A stretch of 64,000 nucleotides of DNA from Cordylochernes scorpioides. Lineage: Eukaryota; Arthropoda; Arachnida; Pseudoscorpiones; Chernetidae. The notes below the pieces were generated by a model, which saw only the letters and a program-made list of their open reading frames with translations, was not told the DNA's origin and ran no database searches. The position numbers and the translations under genes were made by a program. The stretch lies in contig CP092875.1 in the NCBI GenBank assembly GCA_030710605.1, positions 69,247,529 to 69,311,528 on the forward strand. Reading direction: 5' to 3'. Positions 1-12,900 of the stretch are shown in pieces (positions within the stretch are counted from its first letter, which is position 1; every line of letters starts with the position of its first letter).

Positions 1-842
1 AAACCTACTATAATCGTTTTTCAATGGTGGGGTGATTGAATAAGCTTTCTTCAACCCGCTGCAGGGAAAAAGAGCTTTAACATAAAAAATATATATATTA
101 TTTTTCAGCCCTTGGCTTAGAATTTATATTCGATGCGATCTTATAACATAGTAAGAATGTATTGTAAAATGTATTGTAAAATTGTAAAAACCCTTCTTTA
201 ATCGTTTTTCAATGGTGAAGTGATTGGATCTTCAACCCGCTGAAGGGAAAAAGAGCTTTAACATAAAAAATATTATTTTTCAGCCCTTGGCTTAGAATTG
301 ATATTCGATGCGATCTTATAACATTGTAAGAATGTATTGTTTTTTTTTTTTTTGCTTATCCCTAGTACACGTGGTACAGGCCATGATAATCATGGTGGGT
401 AGTTAGCGACTGCTTTTTTTTTACTGTAAGCGCACCACATGTCTACACATGTGAAAGCAGTTCGACTTTGCACTTACAAATGTGCCAGAGCCCCGTTTGG
501 TTACTTGCACTCGCTGGTGGGGTTGGACTTTTGCAAGAATCGGGGGGCCATTGGAGCATTTTTTTTTTAACAGAAAAAAGTGTCCAATGCGGGGATCGAA
601 CCCGGGTCGTAGTGGTCGTAAACCAAACGGTTTAACCAGCCTTCCACCGACCCCCGATAATGTATTGTAAAATTGTAAAGCCCTACTTTAATCGTTTTTC
701 AATTGTGGGGTGATTGGATCAAATCGGTTAAAAAAGTGTTTTTAGCATTTAAAAAACTTTACGAAAAACTAAGTAGGGTTGTGAAGAAACTATTTAGCTC
801 ACTATTTCGTACTTCTAAAGATAATTTGGCTTTGTGTGTCAG
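1..842 (+). repeat. Intron of protease copy 1: tandem intronic repeat units, split by a SINE
   Basis: Two and a half imperfect units start at about 1, 190 and 683. Each begins near ctactttaatcgtttttcaa and the first two continue through 'cagcccttggcttagaatt' to 'gaatgtattg'. The same arrangement follows the His exon of protease copy 2 at 58325-58660, so this block is the paralogous intron and the window begins about 50 bp after copy 1's unseen His exon. The second unit is interrupted by a SINE at 341-658. The last part (683-842) runs into the splice acceptor of the exon at 843 and is nearly identical to 58500-58661. Confidence 0.8.
341..658 (-). mobile_element. tRNA-derived SINE, full length, with 10-bp target duplication
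   Basis: Read on the minus strand it has a tRNA-like head with a B-box (GGGTTCGATCC, about 595-606), a body of about 200 bp, and an A-rich tail that appears as the T run at 341-353. It is flanked by the direct repeat aatgtattgt at 331-340 and 659-668. The paralogous intron of copy 2 (about 58470-58490) has a single aatgtattgt and no insert, so it is the empty site. Related copies lie at 17036-19625 (split by a hAT) and 43607-43914. The ORF reading through 482-670 is an accident of this SINE. Confidence 0.85.
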
Positions 843-945
843 GTTTTGGAGGGATTGGGTTGTATACTTCGGCAAGTACAATAGAGAGAACAGAAATTCT
901 CAGATGAGCATGCGACAAATACGTAGAATCGTTCGACCTCCTAAG
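843..945 (+). CDS. Protease copy 1 exon: segment after the catalytic His
   Basis: The exon lies between the acceptor tgtgtgtcag and the donor gtaggt. It is 103 bp long, like its counterpart 58662-58764. The first G completes the Glu codon left open by the His exon (phase 2), and the exon ends on a codon boundary. It encodes [16 protein letters not shown] and then [11 protein letters not shown], the usual S1 pattern of W-V-V-x-G-K/E followed by a basic RIIVHP-like strand. A longer ORF that begins at 703 is intron read-through and not the exon start. Confidence 0.85.
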
Positions 946-3900
946 GTAGGTGTTCTCTATTCTCACCTAGAACAATTTAAAACATTGCAGTACTGATGTA
1001 TATTAACACAAAGCAATAACGCGCCATCTATACACATAAAATGAAAGGATTTAAAAATACGAATGTTTCTTTTATACACAATACAAACTTCTACTGTCCT
1101 TACTGCGTTGAAAAAAAAATATATTGGGAGGGCTTGGCTCATCAGTGGTGAACCCTCCCAGCGGTTTCGCCAATTTAATCCACCAGGCCGCTTCTCAGAG
1201 CCCTAATACTGTATTGGACGATTCTGCCCATATACGCAGCACTGAAGGGTGGAATCTTAGAAATGGTTTTCAAGAAAACTATGGACATAAGCTTTTAGGA
1301 CTGATGTATATAGTTGTTTAATTGTTTTGCATAATATTTCATTTATAAATTAATCTTATAATTCAGTCTGTGAAAATAAAAATATTGGACTGGTGACCAA
1401 ACAAACTGTAAACAGATGGCTTAATGTTATATAGTTATGATATATAATTAATTGTGATGGTAATTTTGATCTTCATTGAATAAAATACAGGGTGATCCAA
1501 AAGTCCCGCACAACTTTAAAAATTAATAACTCCCCGAATATTTGCGCTAGAGCAATGCGGTAAACACCATTGTATTCAGGATGCAATGGGATTTTTTATG
1601 GCAAATAATGAAAAATTCGAAATTGATTTTAGTTACAATTTTATTCGCCAGATGGCGCTCTACCAGAATCAGATATTCAGCGGCCAAATTGTTTGATAAA
1701 TTGAAAAATATAACTGATCGACACGTATTTTTCCTTTTTGAATACCAGGAAAGAACCCTAATAATATCAAATAACAAATTAATAAAACACCACTTCGCCA
1801 AAAGTATGAAGAATTGGTTAACGATTTTCAAATACAATCAGAGATATGTAAAATAGGTAAATGCAAATTAAAACATGTAGCAAAAATAAAATTGATATTT
1901 TAGATACGGTTTGTTTCCGAAGATAATAAATTTCTAATATTTTTAATTCAACTCTCACTCAGTATCGATTATGTTTATTTTAATTCATTTGAAAAATATG
2001 TATCTATCTCTGATAATTTATTTTACTCTGGAATGCCGTTGTTGTTTTTGTCGTGTTCAATAAATAGCCTCAGATGTCTCCATGCATTTCTATCACAGCA
2101 GCAGCAGCAGCAATGTCCACTATCTTGGGTGTGTAAAGCTGCTGCTCTGGGTCTATGTCAATTTTCTGCAAGGCTGCGGGAATGAGAATATGTGGGTAGG
2201 TGTTAGTTCCACACCAGGACAGTTGTTGCATGTTCTATAGGTTCTTGTGCCATCTGGATGTATTTTCATTCCTTTATAATGTTTTGTTCTAAGTCTTGTT
2301 ATAGTTTTTGTCAGTTTTCTCTCAGAGTTTATTTCACATATTTGATCTTTTTTTATTTTTTGTTTAATTATCTTGTATTTTGCCAAAGCATCAGCGTCAA
2401 ATACTGACATTTGTTCTTTATTTTGGCTTAGCTTTCTAGCTTCCTTTGCCAATTCATCTGCCATTTCATTACCCCGATCTCAACACGGGCAGGAATCCAT
2501 TGTAGAATGCAGTTATTCTCCAATGATTCCAGTTGGGTAAGTAACGAGTGTATTTTCTGTGTGATTCTAGTATTGCCCTTCTGAATTGCTTCTAGAGCGG
2601 ATATGGAGTCGCTGTATATTAAAATTCCTTCTGCTTGATGCAGGGATGGTTGGTTAAGGCATAAATCAAGAGCTTTCCAGATAGCTGTCAGTTCACAAGC
2701 GAAGTTTGACGAAATCTGTCCTGCTCCTTCTTTGATTTTGATGTTTGTTCCATCTTGCAGTATTATGTTTAATTCCGGCCCCTCCATTACTCAGGGTAAG
2801 GTCTGAAGATCAATCTGTATATGCTGTTAAAGGGCGTGGCCTAGCATTTTTAATCAAGAATTTGTACTATGAGGACATAGCCGTTAATATTACAAACACA
2901 TTAGACCTCGAAGCCCAAGGTATCAAAGTCTACCTCAATCAAAACAAAGCCATCAACATATACAATATGTATCACCCTCCAAACAATACATTTATTGACG
3001 ATGGAACAATGGCTCAATTTCTTACAGACAACACTATTATTGTAGGTGACCTTAATGCCAAACATCAACTATGGGGATGTCCTACGCCAAACCCAAGAGG
3101 CAAAATACTATCAAACATATTTGACGACAATGCCTTCTCATGTGCTTAAATGATGGGAATCCTACCCATCATTCATACAAGCTATAATACTGCACAAGCC
3201 CTTGATATAAGTTTTTACTATCCTGACATTTTCCACAAATGCAAATAGCAAATATTAAAAAGTTTTGGAAGTGATCATTTGCCTAATTTGATAGAAATTA
3301 GCACCAAGACCAAAACTAGCTCAATTAAGAAAAATTCTGGAACTTCAAAAAGGCTAATATGATAGCTTTCGAAAACACCATTATTAAAGCAGCCAAAGTT
3401 TCAATACCATGAGGTAATATTAAGAAATGGATTCCAAATTATACACACCAGGCAAAAAATATTCAAACACTTATAACTAAAAGAAATGAACTACAAAAAA
3501 GTGCACCCAAAACCAAACAAATTGTATAACTGAACTGAACATTGCGATTGCAAAAATAAAAAGATTATACGTAAATGTGAAAAGGAAAAAAATGGAAACA
3601 AACTTGTGAAAACCTGAACCCAAGAAACCCAAATACAAAACTTTGGAATTTGGCAAAACAAATTGACAGAGCCCAGCCAAAAACTGAAAACACAAATATG
3701 ATTAAGAATACAGATAGTACACTAGCAACTAATGACAAAATTGCTGCCAATCTTTTAGGTAATTCATATCAAATAAGTAGTAAAATCAAGGTTGAAAAAA
3801 GGCCCGAAAGATTATTCATAACTGTAAAATGTCACCAGCACTCATAATATTTTCCATGAAAAAAATCAATATGAAAAAGCTAGCTTATGCATTATAAAAC

Positions 3901-6900
3901 ACTGACCTAAACAAGACTCCTGGGCCAGATGTAATCCATGGCCGAATGATATCAAACTTGGGCAAAATTGGCAAAGAAAGACTTCTTAATATTTTCAATA
4001 ACTCCTGGAAAACTGGAAAATTGCCTCAAGACTGTAAAAATGCAACAATAATTCCCATTACAAAACTTGACAAATCTGCTGATGACCCAAAAAACTACCG
4101 ACCTATCTCCCTAACAAATATTTGCTGCAAATTAATGGAAAAAATTATACTCAGACGAGACTCACCTAGCACCCCGACACAAGAAATCTCTTACCAGAAG
4201 AACAATATGGATTTAGGAAAGGACATGGGACAATAGACCAACCCTTATTTTTCACACAAAAGGTAAAAGATGCACAAAACAAAAAAAAAAAACTAACCAC
4301 ACCATAGCTGCTTTTTAGACCTTACACAAGCTTTTGATAAGGTATGGAAAAACAAGTTAATTACAAAATTATACAAACATTTCAAAATTGATGGAAAAGC
4401 TATCACTTGGATAAATGATTCCCTTAAAATATATAAATCAGGGTCAAATATAATGGCACTCTATCTAAAACCTTCAAATTGTACCAAGAATTACCACAAG
4501 GATCAATCCTTAGCCCAACTCTCTTCACCCTATTTATTGCAGGCATAGAAGAAAAATTTCCAAATAAAACCAATATTGGACTTTTCGCTGATGACATTAT
4601 TCTATGGAGCAGTAACACTAACTGGAAAAAAGCTGAAAGAGATTTGAACAAGACTCTTCTCCACCTAGAAAAATTTGCTAATAAAAGTAAATTAGAATTT
4701 AACCCCCAAAAATCTGAAAACTGTCTTTTTACTACAGATAAGAAACTATACAAAATAAGACCAAATATTATTCTGAAAGAACAACAATTACAATATAATA
4801 AACATCCTAAATATCTCGGCTACACCCTGGATCCAGAAATTAAAACCAGTAAGCATATTGAAGGAGTTGCTAGAAAATGAAGAGACCGACTAAAAATCTT
4901 GAAATATATTTCAGGAAGAGTGGGGAGCTGAAGCAACAACACTAAAATTAACTTACACATCTCTAATGAGACCTATCTTGGAATATGGATATCAAATCTA
5001 TGGTACAGCATCTGAAACAAATCTAAAATCACTGGAAAGGATACAACTAAGTGCAGCCAGAAATATTACAGGTCTTCGAAAAACCTGCCCTAATAATATT
5101 GTACTTTACGAGGCAGACATTATGCCCTTGAAGGATAGAATAAGCTACAATCTGCCAAAATATATTAACAAAATCAAGAGTTATGAAAACAAACACAGAA
5201 CTTTCAACTACATACTTAATTGGGAACCCAATATAAGATTAAAAAAAGAAGGCCCTCTCCACCTGGCCAAAAGAAATGGATTTTTAAATATAAAGTGGAA
5301 AAATATTATTTAGCTGAAAAAATATCTCCATGCGAACCACTACCAAAATGTTATTTTTAATGCCACTTTAAATGAATCCACCAACAGACAATACCAAAAT
5401 CCAGAATACTTAAAACAATTATCATTAGAAATAATTAATAAAATTCCTAAAAATGCAATAACTATCTATACCGATGGTAGCAGAGACGAGTTGGGACACA
5501 CTGGCAGTGGCTGTCTCATCAAAACCACAAATGGCATTGAGAAAATAAACAGAAGAAACCCAGAATTTTGCTCAGTCTTCAGATCAGAACTTATAGCCAT
5601 CTATGAAGTCTTAAAATCCATCAGAAACATTAAACATCACGATATATGGATTCTTACTGATAGTAGAAGTGCCATACAACACTTGAGTCAGACAGGGGAT
5701 CTTAGAGACAAAGTAAGCAGGAACATAATTGGTTATCTCCAAAAACTCTCAATACCTCAAAAATTCACCTTCAATGGATGCCCTTACATGTTAGCATTGA
5801 AGGCAATGAAGCTGCTGATGCGCTAGCGAAAAAAGGCACAAAAGAACCCTTGCTGCAGAAAAATAAACTTACTTTTAAAGAAATAGAATCAATAGCCAAA
5901 ATAAACTAGAACTGGAGGATCCCACCTAAGCACAGTTGGTATACCCTAGAAGCAGATGGCCACCCAGACCTTTAGGTCCACAATCCGGCATGCGAAGCAT
6001 GCCCTTCGCTGCTATTCTGTTCAACTCATAAGCCAAGTAACGGTATCCAAGCTAGTGCTTGGACATTGTACCTGGAAACACCACCTCCCAGACAACGTGT
6101 CTGGAAGGATTTCTATACCGGTGGCCTTTAATCATGGCAAAATAGGAAACTATCTACTGTGTCCAGCAGGGACCGCGGGGAGGCAGCTCCCGGTCGACTC
6201 TGTTCACTCACAGCTGAGGAAAAGCTCAGCTGCCACGTCGTGGGCTTTCTTAAGAAGCTTGTTGTGGTTTCTCAGCAGCTTACTCTCGATCGCGCCCCTC
6301 GCCCTCCTTCTCTCTTCCTGCACACCCACTACCCTTGGACAATCCAAGACGTAGTGGCGTGCATTCATATCCCTTTCTCCATAGACGCAATCAGGGTTTC
6401 TCTTAATTTTAAATCTGTGGAGACTTGGGGAAGAGGCCATGTCCCAAACTACCCTAATGAGTTTGTGGGACATTACCTTACAGAGGTACTTGGGTGTTGT
6501 TACCCCATTGAATACCTCTCTCCCCTTCACACTGTTCCTCCATCTGTCCAACCATAAGTCCTGGACGTGCCCCCTGATCCTCCTATAAACTTCTTTCTTG
6601 GTCACTGGGGTCCTCAGTGATCTACCTCTAAAGCATCCTGCCTTAGCGATCCTGTCTGCGAACTCATTACCTTCGATGAGGCTGTGTCTCCTAAACCAAG
6701 GGAGCTCCGGAGCCCGCGTCATCATCTCCAGCTCCTGGATTATTTGATGCGCGAGTTGCCCTTTCTCCAGATTGATGGCGACGAGGGCCGACACACAATC
6801 TGAATAGAGGCGGTCCGGGCTGAAGTTCTTCTCGGCACACACTCTGAGGGCTACCCTGATCGCAACCAGCTCGGCTGAAAAGACCAATTCGTCCATTCTG

Positions 6901-9900
6901 AGTGTTGAACTTTCTTGGAAGATCAGCTCTCCATTAGTGAATATCACTATCCCAGCTCCAGTATTGGTTCCAGACTTGCTAAAATCAGTGAAAACCTCCG
7001 TGCCAATCCCTGTCGGCCCTCCAGGACTCCAATTCCACTTTGGCAACCACTGCGGAGGCTTCCTTGGATCCCTCTTCGATTCCAGGGCCCCCGCTTCAAG
7101 TCCCAGGGCATCTTCCCTGTTCTCCCAGATCTTCTGTCTGATGGTCTCCTCCTCTAGTTTCAATCCCAGGGGAATAAGCCCAGCGAGGACTAAAAAGGCC
7201 TCACTGTTGGTAGCGCGATATCCCCCTGTGATTCTGAGTGCCGCTGTCCTCTGCACTCTCTCTAGAGTTGTTGCCACCTTCTGATCCCTGTTTCGGCGCC
7301 ACCAAGCCCCGGAAGCATATAGCAAGATTGGCTCGACACAGGAGAGGCAGAGGTTCCTAAAAATAGTACCCTCCTTCTCCCCCCCCCCCCTGTTGAGAGC
7401 CAACCAGGACAGGCCTGCACAACGCCTCCCTGCCTCTCGCCACCATCTCCTCCGCCTGGTATTGCCAACCCATCTTGTCATCAATGACCACCCCCAGAAT
7501 GGTCATCCTATTGACCAACGCTACCCTCCGTCTTTCCATCCGGATAGCCGGCTTGTGTTCCCATTTGATCCCTTTCCTTTTAGTTCTTATGTCCCTAGGC
7601 TTAAAGCTGAGGGCTTTAGTTTTGGAGACATTGAACTTAAGGCCAGAGTCATGGGCCCAGATCGATAGAATTTGGAGAGAAGTTCCAACACACTTCTCAG
7701 CCTTCGCTCTCGAAGCAGCCTCAATGATGAGGAACTGGTCGTCAGCATAGAGAACCAGCCTGGCTCCCTCAGGGAGCTCCTCCTGGAAAACGGTGTTTAC
7801 CAGGATATTCCACAGAATAGGTCCGCAGCAAGAGCCCTGGGGGCAACCCCTAGCACAGTTTCTTTCCAACTTCCGCCCACCAAAACTGAGGCTAATCCGT
7901 CTATCCCTCAGGAAGTCACGAACCAAGCTGCACAAATTATCAGGACAACCCATGTCCATCAAATTTCTCATCAGCTTGTTCCAGCTCATGGAGTTGAACG
8001 CGCCATCAACGTCCAGGGCCACGAAAAGAACCCAAGCACCCTTATTTAAGCCCATCTCAACCCCCTCTAACACCTCGTTCAGAGCTGTGGTTGTGGACTT
8101 CCCTTCCCTAAAACCATATTGGTAAGAGGAAAGGAGTTCATTACTCTCTAGCCAATGCTTCAGTCGCTGAGCTAGTAGGCTATCCAGGACCATACCTAGA
8201 CACACTAGTAAAGAAAGCGGACGATAATCATTAGGAGAATTACCCTTTCTACCAGACTTTTCGAGAAGCACTACTCGGGCAACCTTCCATGCCTCAGGAA
8301 ATGTACCAGTGTCCATGCACCTATTGAATAACCTGGAAAGAGGCGATGGGTGCATCCTTACCAGGGCTTTCACGACCGTGTTATCGATCCCTTCGGGACC
8401 AGGAGATTTCCTTTTCCCGAACTTGAAAGCCGTCAGTTTCACCTCATTCTCAGAAAAGGGCGGATCTACCAAACCACAAGTGGTCAGAGAGATCTCGTCC
8501 TCTGGTTCCTCGTTTCCGAAGTGCCGATCCAAGTTGTTTTTATTTTGTCTTCTGCTTTCGAGCGAGTAGGTCTAGAACACATTCTCTCTGAATTTTCTCA
8601 TTGTTGGTGGATGAAACAGCACCAGTGATTATTTTGGCCGCTTTTGCTTGAACACTGTCTAGTCTTACTTTTAGTGATGAGCTTGAGGGAGCCCAGACCG
8701 GTGTTGCATATTCCATTATCGGCCTTATTAAGGTGGTATATCTTGTTCTGAGAATTCTGGGTTTTGCTCCCCAATTTGTTCCACATAGCCTTCTCAGAAT
8801 GTTTGGTTTTCTGATAGCTCTATTTGAGGTGCTAATTATGTGTTCTGAAAATTCCAATTCCTGATCAATAATAATTAAAATAATTTTGTTAACATCTTGT
8901 CAATACATGCACAATCTGCACTATTAAAAAAAGATAATATGCATTATATACACTATGTACAATGAATATGGCGCCTCTGCCAGCGCTGCAGAGTTTGGTG
9001 GAGAATCGCCAGTGGATCTCCAGCGACACCACGCATTTTGCAATCTACGATGAATACGTAGATCGCGTACTTCGCCGCTTAGGAGATGGTGATGGCGTGG
9101 TCCTCGAGACCAACTGGAAAGATCCAGGACTGCAGTATCACACCTAGGTATTATGGATTTCTAATTTTATCAATTATTTGTTTGTTTATGCTTATTTTGT
9201 GGTTATATTTATGCCTTTTTCCCTGTGAGTGGAGAAGACGCATAGGTTTGGTTTTATTGGGTTATGGTCATTTGGAGTTACATTGCCCACTTTTCCAGTC
9301 CTCTCATTGATGTGTTCAGTATTTTTTACGATTTTTCTATGCTGCTACTTGTGTGCCATATGGCTATATCATCTGCATAACAGGCAACCTTTGTGTCTTC
9401 AGTGAGGTAAGGATGGATGTCGTTAATATATAGCAGATAGAGTAGAGGACTGAGCACACATCCCTGAGTTACACCAGCCCATGTTCTTCCTTCCTTGGAA
9501 AATTCTCCATTGACCCGAACCTTTAACCTTCTTCCCCTTAAGAAGTCTGCAATCCAGATTAAGGTTTTTCCTCTTACTCCGATGTTGTGCAGCTTTTCAC
9601 GTAATTTCTCCCTCCACACTCGATCAAAAGCTGAGGTCATATCAAGGAATATAGCCGTGGTCTTCTTTGGCGGTTTTTCCTGGAAAGAATCTATTATTGA
9701 TTGACAGAAGTAGAACAGTTGATCAGTCGTACAGTGCTGGGATCTATAGGCAGTTTGGTAGAGGTTTATTTTATTATTGTTAGTAAGCCAGACTATGAGC
9801 CTAGAGTGGATAATTCGTTCTGGTATTTTACAAAGTATGCTGGTGAGAGCAATTGGCCGATAGTTCTTGTATTCCTTGGCATCTTTGTTTGGCTTCAGTA

Positions 9901-12900
9901 TTGGCACTATAATTGATATATTCCAATTCTTTGGTAGTTTTCCAGATTGCCATGAAATGTTCAGTATTCGTAGGAGTTGATTATTAGCTTTGTCTTCAAA
10001 GTGTTTAATCATTTGACCAAAGATTAGATGATCTCTTGGTGACCTCTTGGATTTTTTTATTGATAAGTTTAGCTCATTCAGTGTGAAGTCTCTTGAGAAA
10101 ATATCTTGTTGATGGAAGTTTCTTGCTTGTTTAACTAACTGGTTTATATTATTTTTAGAGTCCTGTCTTCATTCGTATAGTTGAGTATGGAAGTGCTTGA
10201 AAGATATTCAGCTATTATGTCAGCCATCTGTTTGTTCTCGTTCTCGCTGTTCTATTCATACCGGTTAGAGTATTGGAGGATTGGTGTTGGTTTTGATTGT
10301 TCTCTAACACTCTAATCATATTCCAGTGTTGGCTGTCCTTTCTTGGATCCATCTTTTCGCAGAATTCTGCCATTTTTCTTATTTGCATATACAAATTTCT
10401 TGTTCTATTTTGTGACTAATTTCAATGAGTTCCTTTCTGTTTTCTTCTGTTTTATTTTTTAAAGAAGTTCATTGATATTGTCTCTCTCTCTGAAATCATT
10501 GCCTCGATGTTGTGGTCCTTCCAGTAAGGTATCCACAGGTCTTTACGTCTACCTCTAGGTATCGATGCTTTTGCAGCTTTTGAAATGTTCGAAGAGAATT
10601 TTTCCAAGTTTTTGTCAAGCGTTCTGTAATTCAATTTTTCGTTGCACAGTTCTTTAAGCTTTTCTGTGATTTTTTTTCAAGTCGGCTTTCCTAAAGTTCC
10701 ATGTTCTTTTATTCTAATGGACATTCTCAATTTTGAAGTTTAGGGCTGCTAAAATTGGTCTGTGGTCACTGATTGCACCTCTCAGGATTTTCCATTGTGT
10801 TGTGGGTGCGATGTTGTAATTTATCGCTGTGATGTCTATTGCGGATTCTGTGCCTGTGGACTTAGATAGGTAGGTGTTCTCTCCGTTATTTAACGGTGTA
10901 AGGTCGAGGTCGGTTAGCATGTCCTCAACTTGCTGACTTTTGTTATCCTGGACAGGTGATCCACAAATTGAACTTTTGGCGTTAAATTCGCCGAGTATGA
11001 TTGTGATATCCGAAGACGCTTCACTTAATGTCTCTATTGAGTGTACCCATACAAAATTCAAAGATTTTACGAGCTGAAAGTTGACGATTTTGAGATGCGT
11101 CAAGAATTCGCTGCATGGGTTTTACGGCAAATTGATATTGATGGAAACTGGCTGTCGAATGTTCTGTGGACAGATGATGCTCACTTTTCTCTAAACGGAG
11201 AATTTAACATTCAAAACAGCCGCATTTGGGCAATAGAAAACCCTAGGATTTTTATAGAAATGCCACTTTACCAGCCTAGAGTTACAGTTTTGTGTGGGTT
11301 CACTTCTTTTATTATTGGGCCATTTTTCTTTGAAAAATCAATGGAAGAACTTTTAAAACCGTTTTTGTAACTGGTGAACGTTATGTTCAACTTTTGAGAG
11401 AAAAGGGTATTCCCATATTGCAGGGCAAAAGCACTAAGCGAAATAACATTCATGAAAGTTGGAGTACCTCCTCATATCTCCCGAGGTGCCAAACAATTGC
11501 TGAAGGATACGCTCGGTGAAAATCGTATGATAAGTCGCCACTTTATATAACAGTGGCCTCCAAGATCACCAGACTTGACGCCTTGCGATTTTTGTCTATG
11601 GGGGTACATTAAATCGTGTGTTTATCGATGCTGGCCTACCACATTGGCCATGTTGAAGGCTTCTATCAGATGGCACGTTTTATCAATTTCAACAGATGTG
11701 TTATTTAATGCTGTCCATTCTGTCATTTATCGTCTGCAGGCGGTGATTGAGAATGAAGGGTGCCACATTGAGCAAGGATTGTGACCTAATACAAGAGAGA
11801 AAGCAGTTACCTCATGTGTTAGATAAGCCGCCATGTATTATATTATCTATCAATATTTTGCAGCTCTTTGTGTTGGGATATGGGGATAATAAATGCTGTC
11901 CTCACATCTTGACTCTATTTTTTGTGAACAGTAATATTTTGTTTGTCATTTGCTCACATATTATGTCGTGCAAACCAGAGTGTTATAACTTCTCGAATAA
12001 CACTGGTACACACAATTTTCCCCCTTATGTTTAGTTTTCGCTTTTCGCTCATTAGAAGAAATAGCATAAGGAATATTTTCTGTGCACCAATAACTTTAGA
12101 AATTTTGTGAAAAAAAAATACAAAATGATTTTACTACCACGTTTTTAAACGCAAAAGGTCGATTTAAAAATTATTTTTATTTGAGGGGACACATTTTTTA
12201 AAATTGTGTACAGTATAATAAACAATGATAACATTTGACAAGCCCATAGGATATTTGGAATAAAGTACGACAAATATATTTTGTCACTCCCCTCTATATT
12301 TCATTTGTTGGATCATGACAAATATCCAGTTAAATAGTCAAGGGTCGCCAATCAGTCAAGAAACTACACATTTCTTATAGCAAGAAATCCTATTAATAGT
12401 GCCTTCATAATTTTTGGTACTATATTAACATTTCAAAAATTCGTGTATTGATATCAGCAGTGTTTTTCAAACATTCAATCTATTTCACAAAACCCATATA
12501 AACTATACATATTTTTGCTACATGTTTTAATTTGCATTTACCTATTTTACATATCTCTGATTGTATTTGAAAATCGTTAACCAATTCTTCATACTTTTGG
12601 CGAAGTGGTGTTTTATTAATTTGTTATTTGATATTAATAGGGTTCTTTCCTGGTATTCAAAAAGGGAAAATATGTGTCGATCAGTTATATTTTTCAATTT
12701 ATCAAACAATTTGGCCGCTGAATCTTTGATTCTGGTAGAGCGCCATCTGGCGAATAAAATTGTAACTAAAATCAATTTCGAAATTTTCATTATTTGCCAT
12801 AAAAAATCCCATTGCATCCTGAATACAATGGTGTTTACCGCATTGCTCTAGCGCAAATATTCGCGGAGTTATTAATTTTTAAAATAGTGCGGGACTTTTG

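Noticed and set aside
482..670. Arg/Trp-rich frame (also at 17090 and 43580)
   Set aside because: It is the body of the tRNA-derived SINE.
703..996. 97-codon frame taken as a whole gene
   Set aside because: Only 843-945 is exon; both splice sites and phases agree with copy 2, and the rest is intronic repeat.
1547..1856. Overlapping 91- and 96-codon frames on both strands, recurring at 12542-12851
   Set aside because: They lie in the long TIRs and are mirror copies; no domain and opposite-strand overlap fit repeat shadows.
6150..8535. True R1 element in ribosomal DNA
   Set aside because: No 28S sequence on either side; it is nested in another LINE.
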